From assembly GCA_024636135.1 (NCBI GenBank), contig JAGXHP010000060.1:1-14300 (forward strand): a stretch of DNA of 14,300 nucleotides, read 5' to 3'. Positions 1 to 5,656 of this stretch are shown one piece after another. Below the pieces are notes generated by a model. It worked only from the letters and a program-made list of their open reading frames with translations, was not told where the DNA came from and did no database searches. Every line of letters begins with the position of its first letter. Position 1 is the first letter of the stretch. Origin of the DNA: Chloroflexota bacterium (GTDB taxonomy: Bacteria > Chloroflexota > Limnocylindria > QHBO01). The position numbers were made by a program, and so were the translations under genes.

Positions 1-420
1 CCGTTGGCGCGCCAGCTCCGCGATCGCGACCGCCGTCAGGACCTCGAACTCGGTCGGGTTCCCGGTCTCGGCCTGCATGCGGTCGACGGCGGGAAGGACC
101 CGGGCGACCGCGGCGGCAAAGGCCGGTTCCGAGATCGGGATGGCGTTGATGGCGACTCGCTCCCGGTAGTCGACCAGGTGCGGCTTCGGCATGGTGCCGA
201 CACGGTGGCCGGCCGCGACCAGGACCGATCCGGCCATCGCCACCACCGAGCCCTTGCCGTTCGTGCCCCCGACGAGGGCCCCGCGCAGCTCGCCGTCGGG
301 CCGGCCGACATCGGCCATGAGGCGCCGGACCCGATCGAGGCCCAGATTGACGCCGAAGCGTCCGCGCTCGGTGAGCGCGGCGATGGCATCGCGGTAGGAA
401 AGGGGCCCCGCATCGGTCAC
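1..420 (-). CDS. folC: Dihydrofolate/folylpolyglutamate synthase, N-terminal part (cut by window edge)
   Basis: The visible 140 codons are the N-terminal ATP-binding part of a FolC/Mur-ligase family enzyme. This family adds glutamate to folates (and dihydropteroate in bifunctional forms) in the cytoplasm. The reading begins VTDAGPLSYRDAIAAL and contains the P-loop GGTNGKGS at residues 51-58, followed by the family-typical MPKPHLVDYRERVAIN stretch (folate/omega-loop region) at about 81-96. I chose the GTG at 418-420 because it lies 7 nt after the stop of the upstream Cys-rich gene and no better start is visible; no clear ribosome site precedes it, so translation may be coupled. The C-terminal ligase domain lies outside the window. 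FolC rather than MurC-F is favoured by the GGTNGKGS wording of the P-loop and the short N-terminus. Confidence 0.9.
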   Translation of the reverse strand, partial: MTDAGPLSYRDAIAALTERGRFGVNLGLDRVRRLMADVGRPDGELRGALVGGTNGKGSVVAMAGSVLVAAGHRVGTMPKPHLVDYRERVAINAIPISEPAFAAAVARVLPAVDRMQAETGNPTEFEVLTAVAIAELARQR

Positions 421-427
421 GGGCGTA

Positions 428-985
428 TCAGTCCGCGGCGTCCTCGAAGAAGACGCAGTCGTTGAACTGGCCGGTCAGGCACAGGTCGTTGACGTACCCC
501 GAGTCGAGATGCACGCCGCCGCGCAGCTCGCATCGGCTCACCGTGCCCTCCTGCTTGGCCAGCGTGCGCATGAGCTGCGGCGCCTGGATCGGCACCCGCC
601 CCTTCGCGCCCTGGGTCAGGTAGAAGTGGGGACAATGGTGCCGTCGCGGCTTCGAGTATCCGAGTGGAACCCCTCGGCGGCCGACGTGCACCGTCAGCGG
701 CTCCGGTGCGCCCGCGAATCGCTTCTCGGCAATCACGCAGCGACCAGGCTCGCACTCCTTGTCGTCGTGGCAGCAGGCGCGCGCCGGGCCGATGCCCTCG
801 ACCGCCCACAGCTCCCAGCACGGCCGACGAAGGATGAAGGCCGGGCAGCGGTAGCGGATCGTCAGGTCGCAGTTCTCGACCTCCCAGCACATCGTGCGGC
901 GATCGGAATCGCGACGGTCGGGCGCGAAAGGGTCACTGGCCTCGCGCCGGTCGCCGCCGGTGCGGCGTTCGGTCTTGATGATCAT
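428..985 (-). CDS. Cysteine-rich protein with two CW motifs, unknown function
   Basis: This 185-aa soluble protein has no signal peptide or membrane segment. Its N-terminus is charged and carries repeated DRR/DRRT units (residues 7-31). It holds 12 cysteines, at 33, 39, 47, 56, 71, 72, 78, 83, 118, 152, 169 and 177, with two Cys-Trp-Glu motifs (C33-W34-E35 and C56-W57-E58) and an HHCPH motif at 116-120. The layout recalls small 'two-CW' proteins but I do not recognise a named family with certainty. Metal or Fe-S binding is inferred only from cysteine density. The ATG at 983-985 is preceded by GAGGAGG about 15 nt upstream (a long spacing), and a TACACT box lies at 1015-1020. It sits between trxA and folC on the same strand, so a thiol or redox link is possible but unproven. 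An internal ATG at residue 32 is an alternative start. Confidence 0.75.
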   Translation of the reverse strand: MIIKTERRTGGDRREASDPFAPDRRDSDRRTMCWEVENCDLTIRYRCPAFILRRPCWELWAVEGIGPARACCHDDKECEPGRCVIAEKRFAGAPEPLTVHVGRRGVPLGYSKPRRHHCPHFYLTQGAKGRVPIQAPQLMRTLAKQEGTVSRCELRGGVHLDSGYVNDLCLTGQFNDCVFFEDAAD

Positions 986-1014
986 GGATGCTCGGGCAGC
1001 CCTCCTCGCGGGGG

Positions 1015-1020
1015 AGTGTA
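1015..1020 (-). promoter_or_regulatory. Candidate -10 box for the Cys-rich gene
   Basis: TACACT on the minus strand, about 29 nt before the start at 985, would give a short leader containing the GAGGAGG ribosome site. No TTGACA-like -35 is visible at the usual distance. Confidence 0.45.
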
Positions 1021-1051
1021 GCGGCTGCCCGAGTGGCGCGTTCCGGTTGCC

Positions 1052-1384
1052 TCAGGTGAGGAACTGGCTGAGGCGCTCCTCCATGACCTCCTGGGGCATG
1101 TAGCCGACCAGGCGGGCGGCCTCGCGGCCGTTCTGGAAGACGATCAGCGTGGGAATGCTGAAGATGCTGTAGCGCATCGCCAGCTGCTGGTTCTCGTCCG
1201 TGTTGACCTTCGCGACGCCCAACTTGTCGGCGTGCTTGTCGCCCATGCTCTCGACGACCGGCGATACAAGCCGGCACGGCCCGCACCAAGGGGCCCAGAA
1301 GTCGACGAGGACGGGTTTGTCTGCGTTGAGGACCTCCGACTCGAAGGTCGACTCGTCGACCGAGACCGGGGTAGTGGTTGTCAT
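1052..1384 (-). CDS. trxA: Thioredoxin
   Basis: This is a 110-aa cytosolic thioredoxin that reduces protein disulfides using electrons from thioredoxin reductase. The active site WCGPC is at residues 33-37, preceded by the conserved VLVDFWAP strand (25-32). The cis-proline of the IPT motif is P78, and the typical C-terminal G-x-x-P stretch (GYMPQ) follows. The length matches single-domain bacterial TrxA. There is no signal peptide. The ATG at 1382-1384 has GGGAGG at 1399-1404 (14 nt upstream, somewhat far), and a TAGGAT box at 1430-1435 provides its own promoter. It stands 80 nt downstream of the kinase gene and 66 nt upstream of the Cys-rich gene. Confidence 0.97.
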   Translation of the reverse strand: MTTTTPVSVDESTFESEVLNADKPVLVDFWAPWCGPCRLVSPVVESMGDKHADKLGVAKVNTDENQQLAMRYSIFSIPTLIVFQNGREAARLVGYMPQEVMEERLSQFLT

Positions 1385-1429
1385 TGTTGAACGACGTGCC
1401 TCCCAAGCGTGGAAACGGGATCACGGCCA

Positions 1430-1435
1430 ATCCTA
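1430..1435 (-). promoter_or_regulatory. Extended -10 box of trxA
   Basis: TAGGAT on the minus strand is preceded by TGC, so it reads TGnTAnnnT (an extended -10). It is 46 nt before the trxA start codon. The 14-mer TGCTAGGATTGGCC is identical to the one in front of the tRNA-Glu gene at about 4911-4924. No -35 is evident. Confidence 0.55.
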
Positions 1436-1443
1436 GCACCGGC

Positions 1444-1463
1444 ACCCGGGGATGGCGCCGGGT
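1444..1463 (-). terminator. Weak hairpin after the kinase gene
   Basis: ACCCGG (1444-1449) and CCGGGT (1458-1463) can pair around an 8-nt loop immediately behind the kinase stop codon (1465-1467). There is no T-run, so this is at best a weak or factor-assisted terminator separating the kinase from trxA. Confidence 0.25.
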
Positions 1464-1464
1464 C

Positions 1465-3117
1465 CTACGGCGCGGGGGTCGGGGTCGGCACCGGTTCCGG
1501 CGTGGGCGTGGGTGGCGGCGGTGGCAGCGTGGGCGCGGGCGTCGGGTCCGGGGTCGGCGAGGGGGATGGGGTCGGCGACGGTGTCGGGCCGCTGCTGATC
1601 ACCAGGTTCACCTGGCTCCCGGCGGCGACGCTGTTGCCCGACGGCGGGTCGCTGCGGATCACCGAGCCATCCGCCACGTCCTGGTCGGGCTCGAAGTCGA
1701 CCTCGCCAACGCGCAGGTCGAAGTCGCGCAGCGTCGCTTCGGCCTGTGACTGCGTCTGGCCTCGCAGGCTGGGGACGCGGACCTCCTCTTCACCGCTCGA
1801 CACGAAGACGACGAGGGTGTCGCCTTCGTTCATCGACGCACCGCTGGCTGGCTCGCAGCGGATGACGTCGCCTTCGGGGATGTCCGACGAAGGCTCGTCC
1901 TGCTCGTCGACGACGACATCCACGTCTCGCAGCTGGGTGCGCAGCGTCGTCAGACGCACGCCGTCGCAATCGGGAACGGTCACGACCGCCGCCGAGGCGC
2001 TGGGTGTGGTGGACGGGTCTCCCGACGAGCCCAGCAGCTGCGCGGCGAGGAAGCCGATGGCTCCGAGCAGCACGACCGCCAGGACCGCCAGCAGCCAGAT
2101 CCACCACGGCTGCCCGTCATCGGGCTCGCGGTCGTAGGCATCGACCCGGCGCGGCGGCGGAGCCATTGCCACGCGGTCCGCCGGACGGGTGACACGGGGT
2201 GGAACGTAGACAGTCGGCTCACCCGCGGCCGGCGTTTGGGCGGGCGCCGCGCCACGGCCGCCGGGGATGGGCATGACCGCCGCGTCGGGGTCGCGCCTCC
2301 AGACGCGCAACGCTTCGGCGAAGGCGCCGGCGTCGGGGTAGCGCTCCGCCTGGTCGCGCGCCAGGGCGCGCATGAGGATCGCCTCGAGTCCGGGCGCCAG
2401 GGGATGCCCGATCGAGGAGGGTGCCGGCGCGTCCTCGTTCAGCCGCTTCAGCGCGACCGCGGCCGCCGAATCGCCTTCGAAGGGCCGGCGCCCGGTGAGC
2501 ATTTCGAACAGCACGATCGCCAGGGCATAGACATCCGACGCGCCCGTCACCTCGTCGCCACGCGCCTGCTCCGGGCTGAAGTAGTGGACCGATCCGAGGG
2601 TGGTGCCGGTCACCGTCATCGAGGCTTCAGCCACGGCGCGGGCGATCCCGAAGTCGGTGACCTTCACGTCGCCGCCGTCGGTGATGAGGATGTTCCCGGG
2701 CTTCACGTCGCGGTGGACGATGCCCTTGCGATGCGCGACCTCGAGTGCGCTCGCGATCCCGATGGCGACGCGGACCGCATCGTCGACCGAGAGCGTCCCG
2801 CGATCGCGGAGGACGGTCGACAGGTCGCTGCCCTCGATGAGCTCCATGACGATGTACTGGTCGCCATCGGCTCCGTCGGTGCCGTAGTCGTAGACGCTGA
2901 CGATGTTCGGGTGCGACAGCCCGCCCGCCGACCGGGCCTCCTGCTTGAAGCGCGCGGCGAACCCGGGGTCCGAGCTGAACTGCGGACGCAGGAGCTTGAC
3001 GGCGACCTCGCGGTCGAGCTGCTCGTCGACGGCACGCCAGATCGTGGCCATCCCGCCCTCGCCCAGCGGGGCGATGAGGCGGTATCGGTCGCTGATCAGC
3101 CTGCCGATCATCTCCAC
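1465..3117 (-). CDS. Membrane Ser/Thr protein kinase with PASTA repeats (PknB/PrkC type)
   Basis: This 550-aa Hanks-type kinase should sit in the cytoplasmic membrane with the kinase inside and the PASTA repeats outside, where such repeats bind muropeptides or lipid II. The kinase domain covers about 10-275. It has the Gly-rich loop GEGGMA (19-24), the VAVK lysine K41, HRDVKPGNIL (135-144, catalytic base D137), DFG (155-157) and SPE (181-183). A Pro-rich juxtamembrane linker follows (about 282-337), then one membrane helix (about 338-363), two PASTA repeats (about 378-442 and 443-510) and a 40-residue Pro/Thr/Ser tail. Two repeats is fewer than the three or four common in Firmicutes and Actinobacteria. 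I give the GTG at 3115-3117; an ATG two codons later (3111) is equally possible. It starts 7 nt after the galU stop, implying one transcript. Confidence 0.95.
   Translation of the reverse strand: MEMIGRLISDRYRLIAPLGEGGMATIWRAVDEQLDREVAVKLLRPQFSSDPGFAARFKQEARSAGGLSHPNIVSVYDYGTDGADGDQYIVMELIEGSDLSTVLRDRGTLSVDDAVRVAIGIASALEVAHRKGIVHRDVKPGNILITDGGDVKVTDFGIARAVAEASMTVTGTTLGSVHYFSPEQARGDEVTGASDVYALAIVLFEMLTGRRPFEGDSAAAVALKRLNEDAPAPSSIGHPLAPGLEAILMRALARDQAERYPDAGAFAEALRVWRRDPDAAVMPIPGGRGAAPAQTPAAGEPTVYVPPRVTRPADRVAMAPPPRRVDAYDREPDDGQPWWIWLLAVLAVVLLGAIGFLAAQLLGSSGDPSTTPSASAAVVTVPDCDGVRLTTLRTQLRDVDVVVDEQDEPSSDIPEGDVIRCEPASGASMNEGDTLVVFVSSGEEEVRVPSLRGQTQSQAEATLRDFDLRVGEVDFEPDQDVADGSVIRSDPPSGNSVAAGSQVNLVISSGPTPSPTPSPSPTPDPTPAPTLPPPPPTPTPEPVPTPTPAP
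1468..1592. repeat. Low-complexity tract encoding the Pro-rich tail
   Basis: The plus strand is a run of irregular GTCGG/GGGCGTGG-like units and the minus strand encodes alternating Pro-Thr, Pro-Ser and poly-Pro at the kinase C-terminus. The many GG and GGG runs could form a G-quadruplex on the non-template side and make this tract prone to length change. Confidence 0.7.
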
Positions 3118-3124
3118 GTCGGCG

Positions 3125-3997
3125 TCAGTCTCGCAGGTCGAGGCCGCGGATGTACGAGCGGAATTCGTCGGCGTCGTCCGACTCGAGGCCCATGGCGACG
3201 TTGGCCTTCAGCCAGCCGATGCGGGTGCCGGCATCGTGGCGGGTGCCTTCGAACTGGTAGCCGAAGACCGGCTGCTCCTGGATCAAGGTGCGGATGGCGT
3301 CGGTCAGCTGGATCTCGCCTCCGGCGCCGCGGGTCGTCTGCTCCAGCACGTCGAAGATCTTCGGAGTGAGCACGTAGCGCCCCAGCACCGCCAGGTCGGA
3401 CGGAGCGTCCTCCACGGAGGGCTTCTCGACGAGGTTGCGAATCTCGACGACCCGGCCCTCCTCGTGGAGCGGTTCGAGGATCCCGTAGCGGCTGACGTCC
3501 TCGCGCTCCACGCGCTGCACCGCCACCACCGATCCGCGGTGGGCGAGGTGGGCGTCGATCAGCTGCCGCGTGACCGGTTGCCCGGTCGGGTTGAGCATGA
3601 CGTCGTCGCTGAGCAGGACGGCGAACGGCTCCTCTCCGACGAGGTCCTTGGCCATCAGCACGGCGTGACCGAGTCCCAGCTGCTCTCGTTGGTGCACGAA
3701 CGCGACGGTCCCGAACTCGCTGATGCGCCGGATCGTCCGCAGCATCTCGATATCGCCGCGCTCCTCGAGCCAGCGTTCGAGCGAGGGGCTCGAGTCGAAG
3801 TGGTCCTCGATTGCGCTGCGCCCGGTCGCGATGACGATGATGATCTGCTCGATCCCCGAGGCGACCGCCTCCTCCACGGCGTACTGGATGATCGGCCGAT
3901 CGACGAGCGGCATGATCTCCTTGGGAATCGACTTCGTCGCCGGAAGGAATCGGGTCCCGAAGCCCGCGGCGGGCAGGACGGCTTTTCGGACGCGCAC
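3125..3997 (-). CDS. galU: UTP-glucose-1-phosphate uridylyltransferase
   Basis: This enzyme makes UDP-glucose from UTP and glucose-1-phosphate in the cytoplasm, feeding cell-surface polysaccharide, glycolipid and trehalose synthesis. The protein is 290 aa, the usual GalU length. It shows the nucleotide-binding signature AAGFGTRFLPATKSIPKE (10-27), QREQLGLGHA (103-112), LSDD with the metal/sugar-binding aspartates (129-132) and VEKP (190-193). The start is GTG at 3995-3997; an AGGAGA ribosome-site-like element lies 14 nt upstream. The next gene on the strand is the PASTA kinase, 7 nt away, so envelope precursor supply and envelope signalling appear to share a transcript. A TATACT box at 4110-4115 is a likely promoter, giving a leader of about 105 nt. 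Confidence 0.96.
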   Translation of the reverse strand: MRVRKAVLPAAGFGTRFLPATKSIPKEIMPLVDRPIIQYAVEEAVASGIEQIIIVIATGRSAIEDHFDSSPSLERWLEERGDIEMLRTIRRISEFGTVAFVHQREQLGLGHAVLMAKDLVGEEPFAVLLSDDVMLNPTGQPVTRQLIDAHLAHRGSVVAVQRVEREDVSRYGILEPLHEEGRVVEIRNLVEKPSVEDAPSDLAVLGRYVLTPKIFDVLEQTTRGAGGEIQLTDAIRTLIQEQPVFGYQFEGTRHDAGTRIGWLKANVAMGLESDDADEFRSYIRGLDLRD

Positions 3998-4109
3998 GGT
4001 GATCTGAAGTTCTCCTGGCTACGGCTCGCCTTGGGCCGGCGCTGCAGCGTCGAGGCTCGGGGTGTTCGGACGCGCGCGGCGGCGGGATCGGTCGTCTGTT
4101 GGGGACGCA

Positions 4110-4115
4110 AGTATA
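4110..4115 (-). promoter_or_regulatory. Candidate -10 box for galU-kinase transcript
   Basis: TATACT on the minus strand is the best -10 match in the 174-nt divergent gap. The predicted transcript start is near 4103, and no good -35 is visible. Confidence 0.5.
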
Positions 4116-4133
4116 CCAACCGGAGTTGCACGA

Positions 4134-4151
4134 CCCCGGCGAGCGCCGGGG
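4134..4151. promoter_or_regulatory. Perfect inverted repeat between divergent promoters
   Basis: CCCCGGC (4134-4140) and GCCGGGG (4145-4151) pair perfectly around GAGC. The element lies between the two opposing -10 boxes (4110-4115 minus and 4156-4161 plus), 4 bp from the plus one, so it is placed like an operator. It has no T-run on either side and is not a typical terminator. Confidence 0.4.
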
Positions 4152-4155
4152 ACGG

Positions 4156-4161
4156 TACAAT
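4156..4161 (+). promoter_or_regulatory. -10 box close to the start of the 149-aa gene
   Basis: TACAAT is followed by 10 nt and then the ATG at 4172. Transcription would begin at most a few bases before the start codon, so the mRNA would be leaderless or nearly so. No ribosome site is present. Confidence 0.55.
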
Positions 4162-4171
4162 CGCGCCGCCC

Positions 4172-4621
4172 ATGATCAAGTCGCTCGTCCGCACGTTCCG
4201 GGGGCCGAGTCGCGACCCCCGGATGACCTACATCAGCCGTCCCATGCCCCGCGACCTGCGGGACGAGGACGTCGTTGCCGCGCTCGAGATCGCGCTGGGC
4301 GCTGACTCCAACCCGGCCTACCTGGTCGAGACGCTGCCCGCGGCCCTCAAGCAGGTCACCGGCCGCGACCTCCAGGTGCTCGACCGATCCGTCCGGGACG
4401 TGACGGGAGCGTTCAGCAAGATCCAGGTCATGATCCGCGACGGCGACGTCGGCATGTGGCCCGGGTATGCCGCGATGTCCTATCCGCTGCTCTCGCCATC
4501 GGCGCGCGCCGATCAGACGCGTGCGGCGATCATCGCTGCCGACGCCACCGACGGGGAGCGCGAGGCGCCGGCCGGACCGAAGCCCGGATGGGAGCCACCG
4601 CCGCCAGTGGTGCGCCGCTGA
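4172..4621 (+). CDS. Unknown 149-aa soluble protein
   Basis: I do not recognise this family. The N-terminus is basic (MIKSLVRTFRGPSRDPR). The middle (about 25-110) looks like a compact mixed alpha/beta domain without cysteines, membrane helices or catalytic signatures. The last 25 residues are Pro-rich and probably disordered. The ATG at 4172-4174 is chosen because a TACAAT box stands 10 nt before it. A longer open frame runs upstream across the divergent promoter region and into antisense of galU, and is rejected. The stop overlaps the start of the zinc-ribbon gene (TGATG), so the two are translationally coupled and probably act together. Codon use matches the neighbours. Confidence 0.7.
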   Translation: MIKSLVRTFRGPSRDPRMTYISRPMPRDLRDEDVVAALEIALGADSNPAYLVETLPAALKQVTGRDLQVLDRSVRDVTGAFSKIQVMIRDGDVGMWPGYAAMSYPLLSPSARADQTRAAIIAADATDGEREAPAGPKPGWEPPPPVVRR

Positions 4622-4800
4622 TGGGCCGTCAGAACGTTCCGCGCGATCAGTGGCTCGAGCTGGGCCACGAATGCCCCCGTTGCGGGGAGCGCATCAGCGA
4701 GGAGGACGTCCACTCCTGGCGCCCCATGCCGGAGGACCCGAAGCTCCTGCTCCTCTACTGCCCGAACTGCGGCGACCGCGTCGAGATCAACCACATCTGA
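4621..4800 (+). CDS. Small zinc-ribbon protein
   Basis: This is a 59-aa protein with two CxxC knuckles, C18-P-R-C21 and C47-P-N-C50, separated by 25 residues, the layout of a zinc ribbon. The region between them (EEDVHSWRPMPEDPKLLLLY) carries the strand that would pair the knuckles. The ATG overlaps the previous stop codon by one base, showing translational coupling with the 149-aa protein. It could be a nucleic-acid or protein-binding adaptor; no enzymatic motif is present. The gene is short but the four-cysteine pattern and tight coupling make it convincing. Confidence 0.75.
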   Translation: MGRQNVPRDQWLELGHECPRCGERISEEDVHSWRPMPEDPKLLLLYCPNCGDRVEINHI

Positions 4801-4817
4801 TCGGTGGCGACAATGCG

Positions 4818-4894
4818 TGGTGCCCCCAAGGGGATTCGAACCCCTGATCTCCACCTTGAAAGGGTGGCGTCCTAGGCCTCTAGACGATGGGGGC
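4818..4894 (-). tRNA. tRNA-Glu (anticodon UUC), CCA encoded
   Basis: Read on the minus strand, the gene has a 7-bp acceptor stem (GCCCCCA with TGGGGGC), an anticodon arm CCACC-CTTTCAA-GGTGG with anticodon TTC, a T-arm AGGGG-TTCGAAT-CCCCT, discriminator A and a genomically encoded CCA (4818-4820). The D-arm region contains the conserved CTAGAGGCCTAGG. It reads GAA/GAG codons and, in some bacteria, feeds heme synthesis through glutamyl-tRNA reductase. It is convergent with the zinc-ribbon gene, with only 17 nt between them and no visible terminator. Confidence 0.96.
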
Positions 4895-4914
4895 ATCGGT
4901 CGACCCGGTGGCCA

Positions 4915-4920
4915 ATCCTA
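4915..4920 (-). promoter_or_regulatory. Extended -10 box of tRNA-Glu
   Basis: TAGGAT, preceded by TGC, lies 20 nt before the mature tRNA 5' end, so the transcript would carry a leader of about 14 nt. It sits in the same 14-mer found in front of trxA. Confidence 0.6.
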
Positions 4921-4958
4921 GCAGCGCGAGCCCAATCCTGGCCGTCGGCCGCCTGACC

Positions 4959-5270
4959 TCAGCCGAGGAAGAAGAGCAGCAGCAGGATCAGCAGTCCGGC
5001 GATGGCGACGGCGGCAACCAGTGCCATGAGGCCGCCGCCGATCGCGATGACCACGGCCTGCCCGTGATCGCGTCGACGGGAGGCGCGGGCGCCCCAGATC
5101 CATCCCTGCGAGTACAGGAACAGGCCGACGAGCGCACCGAGCACCGATGCGGCGAGCAGCGCCAGGACCGACAGGTCCGAGTCGCGGCCCAGCAGGGCGA
5201 GCGCGGTCAGGGCGCCGGCGATGATCAGGCCCACGATCCCGATCACGGCGTTGCGCAGCAGAGGGTGCAT
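4959..5270 (-). CDS. Small integral membrane protein, unknown function
   Basis: This 103-aa protein is almost entirely hydrophobic, with helices at about 7-28, 33-55 and 71-102 joined by a short loop (RDSD) and a basic cytoplasmic loop (GARASRRRDHG, 60-70). By the positive-inside rule the second loop faces the cytoplasm. No polar catalytic or ligand residues lie in the helices, so a structural or modulatory role is likely, and I do not recognise the family. The ATG at 5268-5270 has no ribosome site but a TAGAAT box only 9 nt before it, pointing to a nearly leaderless mRNA. It is divergent from the KGG stress gene. Confidence 0.7.
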   Translation of the reverse strand: MHPLLRNAVIGIVGLIIAGALTALALLGRDSDLSVLALLAASVLGALVGLFLYSQGWIWGARASRRRDHGQAVVIAIGGGLMALVAAVAIAGLLILLLLFFLG

Positions 5271-5279
5271 CGGCGCGCA

Positions 5280-5285
5280 ATTCTA
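5280..5285 (-). promoter_or_regulatory. -10 box close to the start of the small membrane protein gene
   Basis: TAGAAT is followed by 9 nt and the ATG at 5270 on the minus strand, with no ribosome site between. The mRNA would be leaderless or have a leader of only a few bases. Confidence 0.5.
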
Positions 5286-5287
5286 GC

Positions 5288-5304
5288 CGGTCGCACAGCG
5301 ACCG
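5288..5304. promoter_or_regulatory. Perfect inverted repeat upstream of the small membrane protein gene
   Basis: CGGTCGC (5288-5294) and GCGACCG (5298-5304) pair around ACA. The repeat is 2 bp upstream of the TAGAAT box, where a bound regulator would block or contact RNA polymerase. The rest of the 119-nt gap to the KGG gene shows no clear -10 for the plus strand. Confidence 0.4.
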
Positions 5305-5376
5305 CTTCCCGTGGCTCGCCGCGGTACGCAACTTGCTTCACCGCGTGCAGCACACCACGACCACGGACCACCCACG

Positions 5377-5383
5377 AAGGAGG
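5377..5383 (+). promoter_or_regulatory. Strong ribosome binding site of the KGG gene
   Basis: AAGGAGG stands 6 nt before the ATG at 5390. It is the best Shine-Dalgarno sequence in the window and fixes the start codon, excluding the upstream in-frame ATG at 5333. Confidence 0.75.
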
Positions 5384-5389
5384 CGCCAG

Positions 5390-5656
5390 ATGGCCGACGG
5401 CCGCGGCACCGACCAGAACGGCACCGCCGATGAAGGCAACATGAGCGTCCGAGAAGCCGGACGCAAGGGCGGCAAGACGACCCGCGCCAGGTACGGCGCC
5501 GAGTTCTTCCAGGAGATCGGCTCGAAGGGCGGCAAGGCGGTCAGCGAGCGGTACTCGAACGAGCATTTCCGCGAGATCGGGCGCAAGGGCGGGCGCCGCG
5601 TCGCCGAGCTGATCGCCCGCGCCAAGAAGATGGAGCCGGATCAGCCTCCGGAGTAG
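5390..5656 (+). CDS. KGG-repeat stress protein (Em/GsiB-like)
   Basis: This 88-aa very hydrophilic protein carries three KGG repeats (stress-induced acidophilic repeat family) at residues 26-28, 46-48 and 66-68, a strict 20-residue period. Each is preceded by G-R/S and followed by basic and Ala/Val residues, with F-[FR]-[QR]-E-I-G before the second and third. Related proteins (GsiB in Bacillus, Em/LEA group 1 in plants) accumulate under desiccation, heat or starvation and are largely disordered. The ATG at 5390 is set by an excellent AAGGAGG. The last 16 nt overlap the 3' end of the convergent molybdopterin oxidoreductase gene. No vegetative -10 box is evident in front, which would fit a stress sigma factor but does not prove one. 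Confidence 0.88.
   Translation: MADGRGTDQNGTADEGNMSVREAGRKGGKTTRARYGAEFFQEIGSKGGKAVSERYSNEHFREIGRKGGRRVAELIARAKKMEPDQPPE

Noticed and set aside
1468..1592. CRISPR-like or satellite repeat
   Set aside because: The units are irregular and short and encode the Pro-rich kinase tail in frame; there are no spacers.
4134..4151. Rho-independent terminator in the galU divergent gap
   Set aside because: No gene ends there on either strand and no T-run follows the stem.
2236..4171. Plus-strand open frames opposite the kinase and galU, one of which runs into the 149-aa gene
   Set aside because: They are antisense to clear kinase and galU motifs. Only the portion from ATG 4172, behind a -10 box, is credible.
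4818..4894. tRNA-Glu as a phage or island attachment site
   Set aside because: No integrase, no repeated 3' tRNA fragment and no change in composition were seen nearby.
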